Source of the DNA: Armigeres subalbatus
Lineage: Eukaryota > Arthropoda > Insecta > Diptera > Culicidae
Assembly: GCF_024139115.2 (NCBI RefSeq)
Contig: NC_085141.1
Span: 132,307,822-132,371,821, forward strand
Length of the DNA stretch: 64,000 nt
Reading direction: 5' to 3'
Under the pieces are notes generated by a model. The model was given only the letters and a program-made list of their open reading frames with translations. It was not told where the DNA came from and ran no database searches. The position numbers and the translations under genes were made by a program. This document shows, piece by piece, positions 47,942 to 58,978 of the stretch (position 1 is its first letter; every line of letters begins with the position of its first letter).

Positions 47942-49838
47942 ATCAATTTTTTACACAACAAATTCGAACCATGAACACGAACAGCCGTGATCTCTATAGT
48001 TGGCCATTTCGTATGGAAAACAACTATTGGGCACTTAATTATTATTTACATAATCCGTATGAAGAGCTGACAGCTTTTGTATAAGATTCCGAACATAGAA
48101 ACTAAGGACTTTGTTGTCCCACAATAAATCAAAACGACACGTTGTAGTAAATAGTTACTTACGTTTTGGCCAAAGGCATTGGCCATCCTCAGAGAGCAAT
48201 AGTAAAAATTGTTAGTTGTAGACTTGGTTGTAATCGTTAATTGCAGAGAACTTAAAATTTAAGCCGTTCTCTGTTTTCGCATCTCAAGTTTTTTTTAGCC
48301 TTTATTATATTGATATTTTCTTTGTTTAGAAATATCTCACCTCAAATAATGACCTTAAAATATTTAAAAAAAATCACTGACATGAAAAAATTAAAAAATG
48401 TTTTCTCATCAAAATGCCAAAAACAAAAAGAAATGTTCAAATATTGCACGGAGCAGGTCGGTGTATATCAAAAGCCTCCGGACAGATTAAATTGAAAATC
48501 TAGTGAAGGTCAAAATGCCGATACATTCCCATCACAGCAGTAAGGCTTATTCAGCTAGATTTGTCGGAAAGTCATCCCAAACAGAAATCAATTTACAATG
48601 CCAGCCGCATAAATGCCTCGGAATAAATGCAACAATATCACGTTACAGAAATATTTACCCACCGCTGATTCACTTCTGTCGACATAAACACTGGGATGCG
48701 CCCCGTGAGCTTTTCCATCATAAGCCGCATCGTCGATTGATGGACGTGATGACATTAACGAAGAGTGATTGTTATTGTGGCGTGAAATCGATCAAGGCTG
48801 AAAAGGCATTTATCGATCGGTGGATGTTTGTTCTCGCTAATGGATACAGAGTGGCGGAATTTTCAAAGAGCTAGCCAGTGGACCGAAAAAGACACATTTG
48901 CATGATTGTCCAGCCAGAGCGGTATAGTAGCGTTATTCGGGGGCAAATTGATTATCTTCAACGCCAGGGAACACGATTCAAGTGGCACAACGAATTGTAA
49001 AATGAAAAAACTCTGATTGATCCACTTATCGGTGTTTGTGTCTTTCTCATGCATTAGATATACTGAAAATTTTGTGTGAGATTTTCTTAGCGAGAAAGGC
49101 AAAAACTCTCGAAAACAAGTGATTTGCTACGAAATATCGATGAGCAAGCAATTTTTATACAAACATTTGTTTTACTCAGCAAGAAATTTTACTTCGATTA
49201 TGTATGTTTAAGAACTCTCGTTTTTTCACCAACAATTGTTCGATTGTAGCTTTTTTTCTCACAGATCAACGATTGTATTCTATTAGTAGCAAATGTTTTG
49301 TCCAATACTTTACAAGCCACCGTGGTAAATGATGGCAGAATAGAATTTTTGTGTGTCCATAGATAAATGAAGTTTGCTCCAGATGGACTGTACAGTGTAC
49401 ATCATTCGTTGGAAAACGTTCCACTTCGTACCTTACACACAAACATGATGCACATTATTTCTCTTGGGAGCGAAGGAAAAGAAAATTCAGGAATGAAGCT
49501 AGGCTTCCGCAAACCAACGATTAGAAATTGGAATGCTTTCATGATGCATTGTTCGACCCATCACTGCTCACTGAAGCCGTATACGTACCGAGCATTCCAT
49601 CCTGCACTCATAGCATTACTCATTCACTCAAGTGCACAATTGAAGAAGATACTGAAGCCATCTGAGTACCCAATCAATATGTGTACTGTTCGCCTCCCTC
49701 TTCGCCCACCGATGAATACACCAACAGAAGCCACGACCCCGGAAACGACATACGACCCCATATGTCATCAGCGTCCGTCGATTGATGGTCGGTCAAACGA
49801 GCGTAATTAACGAAGCATTATTTTCTTTGCCATTTCAG
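47942..49838. other. 3' end of intron 1, unassigned ORFs
   Basis: Two longer + strand frames (48503-48874 and 49367-49810) show no recognisable domain, no start context and no splice arrangement that would add them to the VWC gene. I treat them as chance ORFs. A polypyrimidine tract precedes the acceptor at 49838. Confidence 0.45.
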
Positions 49839-49987
49839 CTGGCCTCGAAGAGGACTGTGTGGACTTCCAGGGCAACTCGGTGGCACATGGCCTGCTGTAT
49901 GTGCCCGGGCCGGGTGTGTGCAGTCTGTGCGTGTGTTACCACTCAGAACCACTCTGGTGCAAAGCAATCTACTGTGATCCACCCTAT
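49839..49987 (+). CDS. Coding exon 2: VWC (von Willebrand factor C) domain, N-terminal part
   Basis: Entered in phase 1 after TTTCAG and left at a codon boundary before GTGAGT. It encodes about 50 residues: [17 protein letters not shown], then [10 protein letters not shown], then [11 protein letters not shown]. The six cysteines follow the VWC order C..CxxCxC..C..C; the remaining CC..C would be in the next exon. Splice phase and secretory context match exon 1. VWC domains occur in extracellular matrix, BMP-modulating and membrane proteins. A single N-terminal VWC recalls insect DGCR2/IDD-like proteins, but that is a memory-based suggestion. No later exon with a matching CC..C pattern was seen up to 64000, so the next intron exceeds 14 kb. 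Confidence 0.85.
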
Positions 49988-50495
49988 GTGAGTAAATACT
50001 TGAATTCGCCGAATTGGCAAGCAAACGTAACAATATGACAACTTTGGTTGGAATACTAACACGGTTCAACACTATCGGGGCTGTGGGCTGTGGAGTTCCG
50101 CGCTAAATTTCTTGTACTTTAGTACAAATAGTTCAACTTCCACAACGTTTACTACTCGGGCGCATCACCACCGAATTACTTTTGTTTGGAACATGGCTGT
50201 AGTATTCTAATAATTAATAAACTAAGGAGGCTTGGAGATTCTTGGATGATGATATTAACGTCACTAGAAATCAGTACCTTAATGTAGAAAATGTTTTACT
50301 TAACGCCCTCCCTACAATTGGCGACGAGGATGATGAACGGCGGAACATGTTGGGATTGCAAATTTCAATGGGCGATAATTTCGGAAGTGAGAGTTTCTGG
50401 AAACAAACTAGGTAGTCTATAACACAAATTGAAAAGGTGAATATTTTGCTAAGAAACAAATTGACATTTATGTTCTACCGAGTATATTCTATACA
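49988..50495 (+). other. Start of intron 2
   Basis: Begins with donor GTGAGT. 50210-50325 (AACTAAGGAGGCTTGGAGAT.., AACGTCACT, CTCCCTACAATTGG) is a copy of the repeat at 58470-58735. Nothing else recognised. Confidence 0.6.
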
Positions 50496-50746
50496 TCTTC
50501 TTCTTATTATTATTATTGGCATTACATCCCCACACTGGGACAGAGCCGCCTCGCAGCTTAGTGTTCATTAAGCTCTTCCACAATTATTAACTGCGAGGTT
50601 TCTAAGCCAAGTTACCATTTTTGCATTCATATATCATGAGGCTAACACGATGATACTTTCATGTCCAGGGAAGTCGACACAATTTCCAATACAAAAATTG
50701 CCTAGACCGGGAACCCAGCTACCCTCAGCATGGTCTTGCTTTGAGC
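50496..50746 (-). mobile_element. Second tRNA-derived SINE family
   Basis: CTTCTTCTTATTATTATTAT tail, body ACATCCCCACACTGGGACAG, CAGCTTAGTGTTCATTAAGC and TTACCATTTTTGCATTC, ending in the partial head GAACCCAGCTACCCTCAGCA. I recognise this as a widespread culicine SINE distinct from the Feilai type. The head is degraded. Confidence 0.8.
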
Positions 50747-50759
50747 TTAAAAATTGCTA

Positions 50760-50959
50760 CACGCAAAAAAAAGCGTTCCCGAATTCGTGAACCAGAAAAA
50801 AATACACCGTGATTTAATTTATGGATTCGGGAACACCAGTCGCGCTTTCCAGAACGTTCCAGAAAACGTGACTGTATTCCCGAATCCGTGACTGTTGTTC
50901 TCGAAAAAATAAACCGTGAACTCGTTAGTTCACGAATTCATGAACGCTTTTTTTGCGTG
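50760..50959. mobile_element. 200-bp MITE with TA duplication
   Basis: CACGCAAAAAAAAGCGTTCC on the left and the inverted GAACGCTTTTTTTGCGTG on the right; TA at 50758-50759 and 50960-50961. The interior pairs again (TTCGTGAACC with TTCACGAATTC). Confidence 0.88.
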
Positions 50960-51706
50960 TACAGCGTTTCAGACAGTAGAAGCATAAGTACTAGAACGCT
51001 AGTGGCGCTGTAGTCATTTAAATTATTTTGCCAAAATATGCTTCAACAAGCTTCGATTGGCCATAATTTATTCATCATGCTGTAGTGCATGTTTGGTTTC
51101 ATCACCACTATCGGATTGACACTTGTAGTACCGATACTTGTAGTACTGGCTATACTTTTGTCCAAGGGTACATTACTCTAAATATAACATATGCGGCTGG
51201 AAAGTGAAAACTCTCCAAAATGTCACGTGTCATTTGACATAATGTCATTTGAATGACATTTTGCCTCCCACGCCCCAGATAACATATTTACAGCAATGTC
51301 TTGTTAGACAAAGTTGTGGGCACATTTAAGCGCTATAAGTTCGCCATACCTCAGGAATTGATAGCTAACTCTTGAAAAGTCCTAGGAAAATTATACAAAC
51401 GAATGCAAATGACATTTTACAACACTGCTTTTGAGTTAGTTCTTTAATTAAGTTAAATCTAGACAAATGTACGCCCAAAAAACAAATCTAACAATTATTG
51501 TATAAGATCTTGGCATATACAATTCTGTAAGCTTTTTGTACAGATATTGTATTAAAATAATACAAATCTGTAAAAATTGTCTCTGTCTCTGATTCGTAGA
51601 AGTAGGTTCCGGTAAAAAATATACCATTGAACCAATCACGAATTCAAGACCAGGTTATTCAATGATCCCTATATTTATTTGAGGCAAATAAAGATAATAA
51701 GCGATG
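50960..51706. other. Intron 2 sequence, nothing recognised
   Basis: A short local repetition of GTCATTTGA(C/A)AT at 51225-51262. No supported ORF. Confidence 0.5.
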
Positions 51707-52480
51707 TACTTACTTGATACTTGATGGGCTACAGCTCTTCGATGAACCTACGCCGAATGGAGTCCAGTACATGGTCGCTTCTCCACTGGACTCGATCCTG
51801 GGCCAATCGCTTCCAGTCGCCCTCAGATCCTCTTCAACTGCAAAAAGCCATCGTGTACGCGGTCTTCCACGAAGCCTGCGGCCTCTTCCGGGTTCTCTAC
51901 TAAATATTATCGTCGCTTAACGTTCTTCCGGCATACGAACAACGTTACCAGCCCACCGTAGTCTGCCGTGTTGTATAAGCTTAATAATATCCAGCCCTTT
52001 ATACAGCTGGTACAATTCGTGGTTCATGCGACGCCGCCAGATACCGTTCTCCTTTTTACCGCCGAGAATTGTCCGCAGCATCTTACGCTCAAACACTCCG
52101 AAAGCTCTCCGATCAGCCTCCTTTAACGTCCATGTTTCATGGCCGTATAAAGCCACCGGAAGAATCAGAGTAGTATACAGCGCGAGTTTTGCTTTCGTTT
52201 GCAGAGTCCCGTAGTAGTTAAGCTGGTTACGTAGTCCGTAATAAGCCCTATTTGCAGCTGCAATACACCTTTTCACCTCGCGGGTGTAATTCTTCTACCA
52301 CTTCAATTTTCTCACTATCCAGCACCATTTCGCCACCACCACCACTAATGAAGCCACGTTGATTGCCAGCGACCATGTACTTCGTTTTGCTGGTATTGAT
52401 CGTGAGTCCAATCCTCGCTATCTCCCTCTTAAAAGGCACAAAAGCCTCTTCCACGGCAGCGCGATCAATCCCGATAATGT
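51707..52480 (-). mobile_element. RTE-like family 2, truncated copy D1
   Basis: About 0.77 kb of 3' end, matching 52481-53320 of D2 position for position. It starts at the left with the tail ACTTACTTGATACTTGATGG and breaks at CGATCAATCCCGATAATG. The frames 52276-51917 and 52454-52248 carry LINTSKTKYMVAGN, YYGLRNQLNY, VALYGHETWTLK, VFERKMLRTILGG, RRRMNHELYQLY and RLRWAGNVVRMPEE. Confidence 0.88.
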
Positions 52481-52524
52481 TGATACTTACTTGATACTTG
52501 ATGGGCTACAGCTCTTCGATGAAC

Positions 52525-54621
52525 CTATGCCGAATGGAGTATGCTTCTCCACTGGACTCTATCCTGGGCCAATCGCTTCCAGTCGCCCTGAACATTGAGC
52601 GCCCTCAGGTCCTCTTCAACTGCAAAAAGCCATCGTGTACGCGGCCTTCCACGAAGCCTGCGGCCTCTTCCGGGTTCTCTACTAAATATTATCTTCGCTT
52701 GACATTCTTCCGGCATACGAACAACGTGACCAGCCCACCGTAGTCTGCCGTGTTGTATAAGCTTACTAATATCCAGCCCTTTATACACCTGGTACAATTC
52801 GTGGTTCATGCGACGCCGCCAGATACCGTTCTACTGTTTACCGCCGAGTATTGTCCGCAGTACCTTACGCTCAAACACTCCGATCAGCCTCCTTTAACGT
52901 CCATGTTACATGGCCGTATAAAGCCACCGGAAAAATCAGAGTAATATACAGCGCGAGTTTTGTTTTCGTTTGCAGAGTCCCGTAGTAGTTAAGCTGGTTA
53001 CGAAGTCCCTAATAAGGCCCTATTTGCAGCTGCAATACGCCTTTTCACCTCGCGGGTAACATCATTATCGCTCATCACTAATGTTCCAAGATACACAAAT
53101 TCTTCTACCACATCAAATTTTTCACCACCCAACACCATTTCGCTACCACCACCACTAATGAACCCACGTTGATTTCCAGTTGATTGCCAGTTGATTGCCA
53201 GTTGATGAACATACTTCGTTTTGCTGGTATTGATCGTGAGTCCAATCCCCGCTGTCTCCCTCTTAAAAGGCACAAAAGCCTCCACGGCACGGCGATCAAT
53301 CCCGATAATATCGTTATCGTCCGCGAATCCCAGGATCATATGCGATCTTGTGATAATGGTATCGCTTCTTTGCATACCAGCTCTCCTAACCGCTCTCTCG
53401 AGTGCTATATTGAACAGTAGATTCTAGAGTGCATCACCCTGCTCTAATCCATCTAAGGTAGCAAATGACTTCGATATTTCATCCGCAACCCTTACACTTA
53501 ATTTCGATTCGTCCAACGTTATACGAATCAGCCGTATCAGTTTCGCCGGAAAACCATGTTCAAGCATAACTTGCCATAATTCATTCCGTTTCACTGAATC
53601 GTACGCCGCCTTGAAAACAATAAACAGATGATGTGTCTGCAAGTTGTACTCCCGGAATTTATCAAGGATTTATCTCAGGGTAAACATTTGATTGGCCCTC
53701 ATGAAAACCTGCTTGGTGTTCGCCGACGAAGGACTCTTCAAGCGATCTCAATCTGTTGAACAAAATACGGGACATAATTTTAAACGCCGAATTGAGGAGG
53801 GTTATTCCTCGATAATTGACACACTTCAGTCTGTGCCCTTTCTTAAAGAGAGAGCAAATGAGGCCGTCCAACAAGCTAGCAGGCGTTTCCTCGTGTTCCC
53901 ATATGTTCAACATAATATGGTGCAGAACTTCACAAAGCTGCTCCCTGCCATGTTTGAGAAGTTCAGCCGGGAGCTGGTCCTTCCCCGCAGCCTTTTTGTT
54001 TTTCAGCTCTTTAATAGCTTTTCTAACCTCATCTAGTGTAGGCGACTCTACAGCTTGTCCATCGTCGCTAATATTTATTCTGTTCACCGATGCATCGTCA
54101 CTTCCACTATTCAACAAAGTCTCGAAGTGTTGCTTCCACCTAGCAGCCACTTCGGGTTTATCTGTCAGCAAATTCCCTTCTTGGTCGTTGCACATGACGG
54201 TAGATGGCGCTGTCTTTCTCTGCACGCCATTGACAGGCGCATAAAACCTCCGCATATCGTTCTGCTCCATTTTTTCCTGCGCCTCACTAATAACTTGTTC
54301 TTTGTACTCTTTTTTCTTCCTGCCGTGGGTTCGTTTTTTGGCTGCTCTTGCTTCCTTGTACCGATCTCTATTCGATCGGGTACCCGACACCAACATCCGG
54401 CTTCTGGCAACGTTCTTCTCGTCTGTCACTCTCTGACACTCCACATCGAACCAACCCGTCCTGGGTCGTCTCTGTGCAGTGCCTACCACTTCTCGTGCTG
54501 TTGTATTCACCGCCCCATGGATCGACTCCCATAGATTGTTTATGTTGTCGCTTACGTTGATTGCACTTATCCGTTCGTCGAGTTTCTGGCGGTATTCAGC
54601 CGATACTCCCTCCGCCGACAA
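52525..54621 (-). pseudogene. RT and post-RT domains of D2
   Basis: 54621-53662 (319 codons) has the basic linker, VMCNDQEGNLLTD and the RT start NKKAAGKDQLPAELLKHG, SLFKKGHRLKCVNYRGIT and EHQAGFHEGQS. 53642-53424 has HHLFIVFKAAYDSVKRNELW (block A; the usual Asp before FKAAYD-type sequence is V here) and ATLDGLEQGDAL. 53375-52998 has the active block as ILGFADDNDIIG and LTINTSKTKYV. 52809-52525 has the tail RLRWAGHVVRMPEE. Four frame changes. Confidence 0.88.
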
Positions 54622-54659
54622 TCACTGGATATTGTAACGCATCGTTCGCTGTGATCTTC

Positions 54660-56400
54660 CGTTCGATACAGTTGTCAACCGTGATCGAATTTTACTGACA
54701 ACGAGGTAGTGATCAGAGTCAATGTTCGGACCTCTGAATGTGCGCACATCGATAACATCCGAGAAATGGCGCCCATCCACCAGAACATGGTCTATCTGGT
54801 TGCTAGTTTCACCATTTGGATGTCTCCAGGTGTGCTTTCGGATGTTCTTTCGTGCAAAGTACGTGCTACTGATTTACTAGCCGTAGGCCGTTGTCATTGG
54901 TAGCGGAGTGAAAGGTCTCCCTACCGATTATGGGACGGAAAAAGTCCTCTCTACCGCTCTCCATAGGCTTTATCAAGACATTCATAAAGCGTGTCCTTCA
55001 CGTCGTCGGTTTTATCATTTGTTGGTGCGTAAACGTTGATTTGGCTGTAATTGAAGAGTTTGCCCCGTATCCTCAAAACACAGATTCGTTCGCTAATGGG
55101 TGTCCACCGCATCACTCGCTTCATCTGCTTGCCCATCACTACGAAACCAACTCCATGCTCTGCTTTTCCGCCGCCGCTTATACTTGAATGCAGTGTTGAT
55201 CGTGGGGTCCACGCCCTAGGGTTAGGGACAAAAGGTCGAAAGACAAAAGGTCGAAAGGACAAAAGGTCGAAAGACAAAACGTCGAAAGACAAAAGGTCGA
55301 AGGAACAAATGGTCGAAAAGGACAAAAGGTTGAAAGGGACAAAAGGTCGAAAGAACAAAACGTCGAACGGGACAAAAGGTCGAAAGAAACTAAAGATCAA
55401 TAAGATCAAAAGGTCGAAAGGGACAAAAAGTTGAAATGGACAAGGAACTGAAACGAAGAAAGTCAATCTTGCACCAAAGTTGCACTACACAGTTAGCAAA
55501 AACTCTGCTCTTTTATTTTTCACTATTTTTAACAATTAAATAAAATTCATTCAGTGAGTACAAGTAATAGATGGATGTTGAGTTTTCTAAATGTCACTTC
55601 GATCTGTCAAAATGGTGCACGACCAAAAATAGTTTAAAATAAAAGAGCAACTTTTTTCCATCTGTATAGGACAACTCTGTCTCGCGCAATACAAGTTTTA
55701 TTCATTTCCTAAATGAACAATCTTTTTTATCTCTAACAGAACTATCTAGATATTCATAATATTGTTTCATAGTAATTACTCCTTCTTTGAAAATTTCTCA
55801 TTCTTCAACTTTGATTGATATGATGAGTGTGTTATTTCTGCTTGAAGTTTAATGCATTTCATAAATTCTTTTGGAATACAGCCAACTTGCTATCAACTTG
55901 TTCTTGATCGACCTTTTGTCCCTTTCGTCCTTTTATCTTTTTCGACCTTTCGTCCTTTTCGACCTTTTGTCCTTTTCGACCTTTTGTCCCGGTCGACCTT
56001 CTGTACCTTTCGACCTTTTGTCCTTTCGACCTTCTGTCCCTTTCGACGTTTTGTCTTTTCGACCTTTTGTCCTTTCGACCTTTTGTCCTTTCGACCTTTT
56101 GTCCTTTCGACCTTTTGTCTTTCGACCTTTTGCCATAGATTCCACGCCCTAGTAGCACAGGTCAGATCGATTTTGTTGCAGAAACTCCAATGTGATTAGA
56201 TTTGGTCGCATATGAGTCGCAGTGACTGGTATATGACAAGTGTGCTACTCGGGCGGCTCGGAATTCACGTTCTCCGGATCTGGGCCATCGGACTTCTTGA
56301 ATAGCGGCCACGTTCACTCCAACCTTCTGCAGTTCGCGAGCCAGAAGGCTCACTCGTCCAGGTTCATTTAGGGTCCTGACATTCCAGGTACCGAGTTTCC
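54660..56400 (-). pseudogene. Endonuclease domain of D2, split
   Basis: The N-terminal motif VNVAAIQEVRWPRSGERE is at 56353-56260. The middle part, GGGKAEHGVGFVVMG and FNYSQINVYAPTNDKTDD, is at 55200-54951. The downstream part around 54700-54900 (DNA that would encode the Asp-His end) is frame-broken. The foldback element lies between the first two parts. Confidence 0.8.
55220..56140. mobile_element. Foldback element 4 with minisatellite arms
   Basis: The left arm (55224-55445) is a tandem array of a 16-18-bp unit, GGTCGAAAGGACAAAA. The right arm (55909-56135) is the same array inverted (CGACCTTTTGTCCTTT). A direct repeat TCCACGCCCTAG lies outside (55208-55219 and 56141-56152). The 460-bp centre is AT-rich with no ORF. 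The structure recalls Drosophila FB elements, whose arms are also tandem repeats. Confidence 0.88.
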
Positions 56401-56663
56401 TATCATAGTCCTTATTTCGTTGCCGGGTCGGTTGCCAAAAATAACGTTCTCTTTTTCTTCTATCTCCATTTTTCGTAGTATTTGAGAGGCTTCAGTAAGC
56501 TACCTTACCGGGGTCACGTTACCTATATCGCGCTGGTGGGGCTGCTGAGTACCAAGCAGACGCTGTTTGAGCCGCACCTCCTGGTGAACAGACGCTCGAG
56601 GCGTACCTTCTCACTCTAGCTGATGTCAGAAGGACAACAGTGCCCAGGCTGCACTACCAGCTA

Positions 56664-58332
56664 CAGGGCTGGTTGCGTCCGATGCAGCTAAAAAAAGTGA
56701 CTTTAGTGACCAAAACTGACGAAAAAAGGGACCAAATAGTGACTTTCAGTTGCAGAAAAAGTGACCAAATAGTGACTTTCAGTTTCAGTTGCAAGTTCGA
56801 TGACACGAAATTAAGCGTTTTTGGGTCGAATGAGGATCATCTTTCACTCACCACTCTTTTGCCTTAGAACGAACTCAGAAGAGAAGTGAAAATCGTACAC
56901 GCTAACTTTTATCTACTCAGAAAAATCGTATTGGCCTTCCTTTTAATCCCACGAAAATTTTATTAAATATCAGTCAAAAACAGTACTCAAAACTATGAGT
57001 AGTCCTCCGAGAAAACCAAATTTTTACGCCATTGGAAGTGAGCGAAACATGGTTATCACTCATAAGACCTGTTTTCTTTTCTGAAAAATGATTTCTAGGC
57101 AAAAATCTGCGTGAAGGAGCATTCCCTTCACGTGAGAATCAGTGAAAATTAAGTTCACTGGATTAGCTGAATACCTATTTAAGAAAGATGCACGATTTAT
57201 CATAGGTGCCACGGAAGTTATTGGAATTTTCAGTGCAAAAAAAACAACAGTACGGATCGTACTGCTTATACTGCAGGACTATGCTCTCTGAACTATTTGA
57301 ATATTTTTTTCTCCAAAATACGCAGATTTCCCTACTTGCTGTACGTATTCATGAACGATTTTTGCTATGGGTTTCGATAGTGCATGCAATCTTCAAAATT
57401 GGGGAGACTTGATTCTCTCTCTATAACATCTACTCAATAAATATTTTTTTTAGAGCAAACCCTTCATCACATCAAAAATATAGCCGCTTGAGAACAAATT
57501 TATATTTTCTTGAATTTGTTTGCCAATTTTCTCAAGTCTCAGAATCAAGTCTCCTCATATTGTGACAACAACTCAAAATCCAATTATCCTAAAATTGTGG
57601 TGAAATGTTGGCATTTTTATCAGTGAAGATCATTTAGCATATTGACGGCTTGTGCTGTAAAAAAAATGATAGCATTTTGTCAATATTAGGGGAAGTTGTT
57701 CAAATTTTGCTTAAAAAAACATCTTTAGGAGGGACAAACACAGTAAATAATAGAGTAAGACTAGAATAAGACTGTCAATCAAAAAATAATTCGCCACATA
57801 ACGATCATTTGTCTAGAGGATCTATAATAAAAGTATACTCTAACAATACTGCTATAGTTCTCGGTAAAACAGCGGAGAATCAAGTATCCCAAGGGGTCAA
57901 GTCTCCCAAGGAATCAAATCTTCCCACCTTCTCCTACTGTATAAAGTTTGAGCTTTAAAACAAAATCGGAATTGGCAGGTCTCCTGCTTGCATGACTGTA
58001 TACCGATTTATAAATTGTGACGTAAAACACCTTCATTTAGCTACTGGTGAAATGCCAGTAAAAGCTGCGAGTTAAACGGCTGACGAAGTTTCAGCGCGAT
58101 CATGTTTTAAGATCCGTAATTTTATTTCCGCCATGATCAAAGCATCATCCGATGGGTACATAAAGTTTTATAGAAAAAAAAATCTTAGTCAATAGTTTCA
58201 AAATAGTTGAAAATAGTGACTTTTTGCGAGAAAAAGTGACTTTAGTGACTTGAGGTCGAAAAAAGGGACTTTTTAGTGACTTGCCCGAAAAAAGTGACCA
58301 AGTCACTAAAAAGTGACCCGCTACCAGGCCTG
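56664..58332. mobile_element. 1.67-kb hAT-like non-autonomous element
   Basis: Ends CAGGGCTGGTTGCG and, inverted, CAGGCCTGGTAGCG. A direct CAGCTA sits at 56658-56663 and 58333-58338. Sub-terminal arms are dense in AGTGAC and its complement (56695-56800 and 58215-58318). CAGGG-type ends suggest hAT, but hAT duplications are 8 bp and only 6 match here. No transposase ORF. Confidence 0.65.
57000..57940 (+). repeat. GGGAGACTTGATCC-type repeat inside the hAT-like element
   Basis: Contains GGGGAGACTTGATTC (57401), AATCAAGTCTCCTCATATTG (57543) and GGTCAAGTCTCCCAAGG. It matches 44927-45305 in inverse orientation and more weakly 43100-43260. Probably an independent insertion, but its ends were not resolved. 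Confidence 0.5.
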
Positions 58333-58469
58333 CAGCTAAGTACACAACCCTTAGCTGGCGGTCTTTTGTCATCGGACGACCCGTGGAAGCGTGAGATAGG
58401 AACTTGTGGGGACCAGAGCTCTGTTGGGTGCTCCTTCCTTGATGTCAACCCACTATTTTACATCCCATA

Positions 58470-58735
58470 ATTAATAATGAACTAAGGAGGCTTGGAAATT
58501 ATTGGACTCGTATTTTCAAGGGCACCCCATTCAAAACGAAAGCCACGCACAACTGTCACTTTTATGGAATATTAAAACAGACAGTTGTGCGTGGCTTCTG
58601 TTTTGAATGTGGTGCTCTTGAAAACGCGAGTGCTCTTTAATTTGGATTCTGTGAGGATTTTCGTTAACGTCACTTGAAATCAGTTCAAAGTAGAATGTGT
58701 TCTACTTATCCTCCTCCCTACAATGGGTAGCATCT
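58470..58735 (+). repeat. Dispersed repeat shared with 50210-50325, with a palindromic insert
   Basis: AACTAAGGAGGCTTGGAAAT, AACGTCACTTGAAATCAGT and CTCCCTACAATGGG match 50210-50325. Between them lies a hairpin, 58505-58650 (GCCACGCACAACTGTCACTT against ACAGTTGTGCGTGGC, GAAAACGCGAG), related to the MITE at 17473-17669 but worn at its ends. Confidence 0.75.
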
Positions 58736-58749
58736 GTAAATTTCTAGTG

Positions 58750-58838
58750 ATGTACCAAAAATCGAGCTATAAACATTGCGGACGAGAATAATGGGTGCTG
58801 CCCAAATGGTTCTTCTCCCTACTTGGAGGTCGTTCAAT
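58750..58838 (-). mobile_element. Fragment of the 14919 composite MITE
   Basis: CTAGTGATGTACCAAAAATC and GACGAGAATAATGGGTGCTG are the inverse of 14925-15025. Only one arm is present. Confidence 0.7.
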
Positions 58839-58978
58839 AACGATGTCACAGGTTTAAGGGGAGAGGGGTCTAAGATTGTGTAACAGTACGTATACTAGGT
58901 ATATAAAAAAGCCTAGAAATCTCAGAAAGTAGTGGACGTCATATTTGAATCACTCCTTATGTAGTTGAATCATTGATA

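Larger units (their letters stand above)
13016..49838 (+). other. 36.8-kb first coding intron of the VWC gene
   Basis: Bounded by GTAAGT at 13016 and a pyrimidine-rich TTTTCTTTGCCATTTCAG ending at 49838. It is filled with MITEs, foldback elements, SINE pieces and retrotransposon remnants listed separately. The long non-LTR copies in it (B, C, a fragment at 26150 and the RNase H remnant) are all antisense to the host gene. I saw no further exon with good splice sites inside it, but a small or alternative exon could be missed. Confidence 0.75.
52481..58470 (-). mobile_element. RTE-like family 2, copy D2 (multiply interrupted)
   Basis: Runs from the 3' tail at 52481 to a 5' end near 58440-58470 and is interrupted by a foldback element (55220-56140), a small MITE next to it (about 56153-56252, GTAGCACAG..GTGTGCTAC) and a 1.67-kb hAT-like element (56664-58332). 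Without them it would be about 3.3 kb, similar to family 1. Domain order is the same: endonuclease, RT, post-RT. Confidence 0.82.

Noticed and set aside
48503..49810. Two + strand ORFs (123 and 147 codons) just before the VWC exon
   Set aside because: No recognised domain, and no splice sites that would join them in phase to the known exons.
54951..56199. ORFs rich in Phe-Arg-Pro or Lys-Gly-Arg-Lys repeats
   Set aside because: Translations of the minisatellite arms of foldback 4, on both strands.
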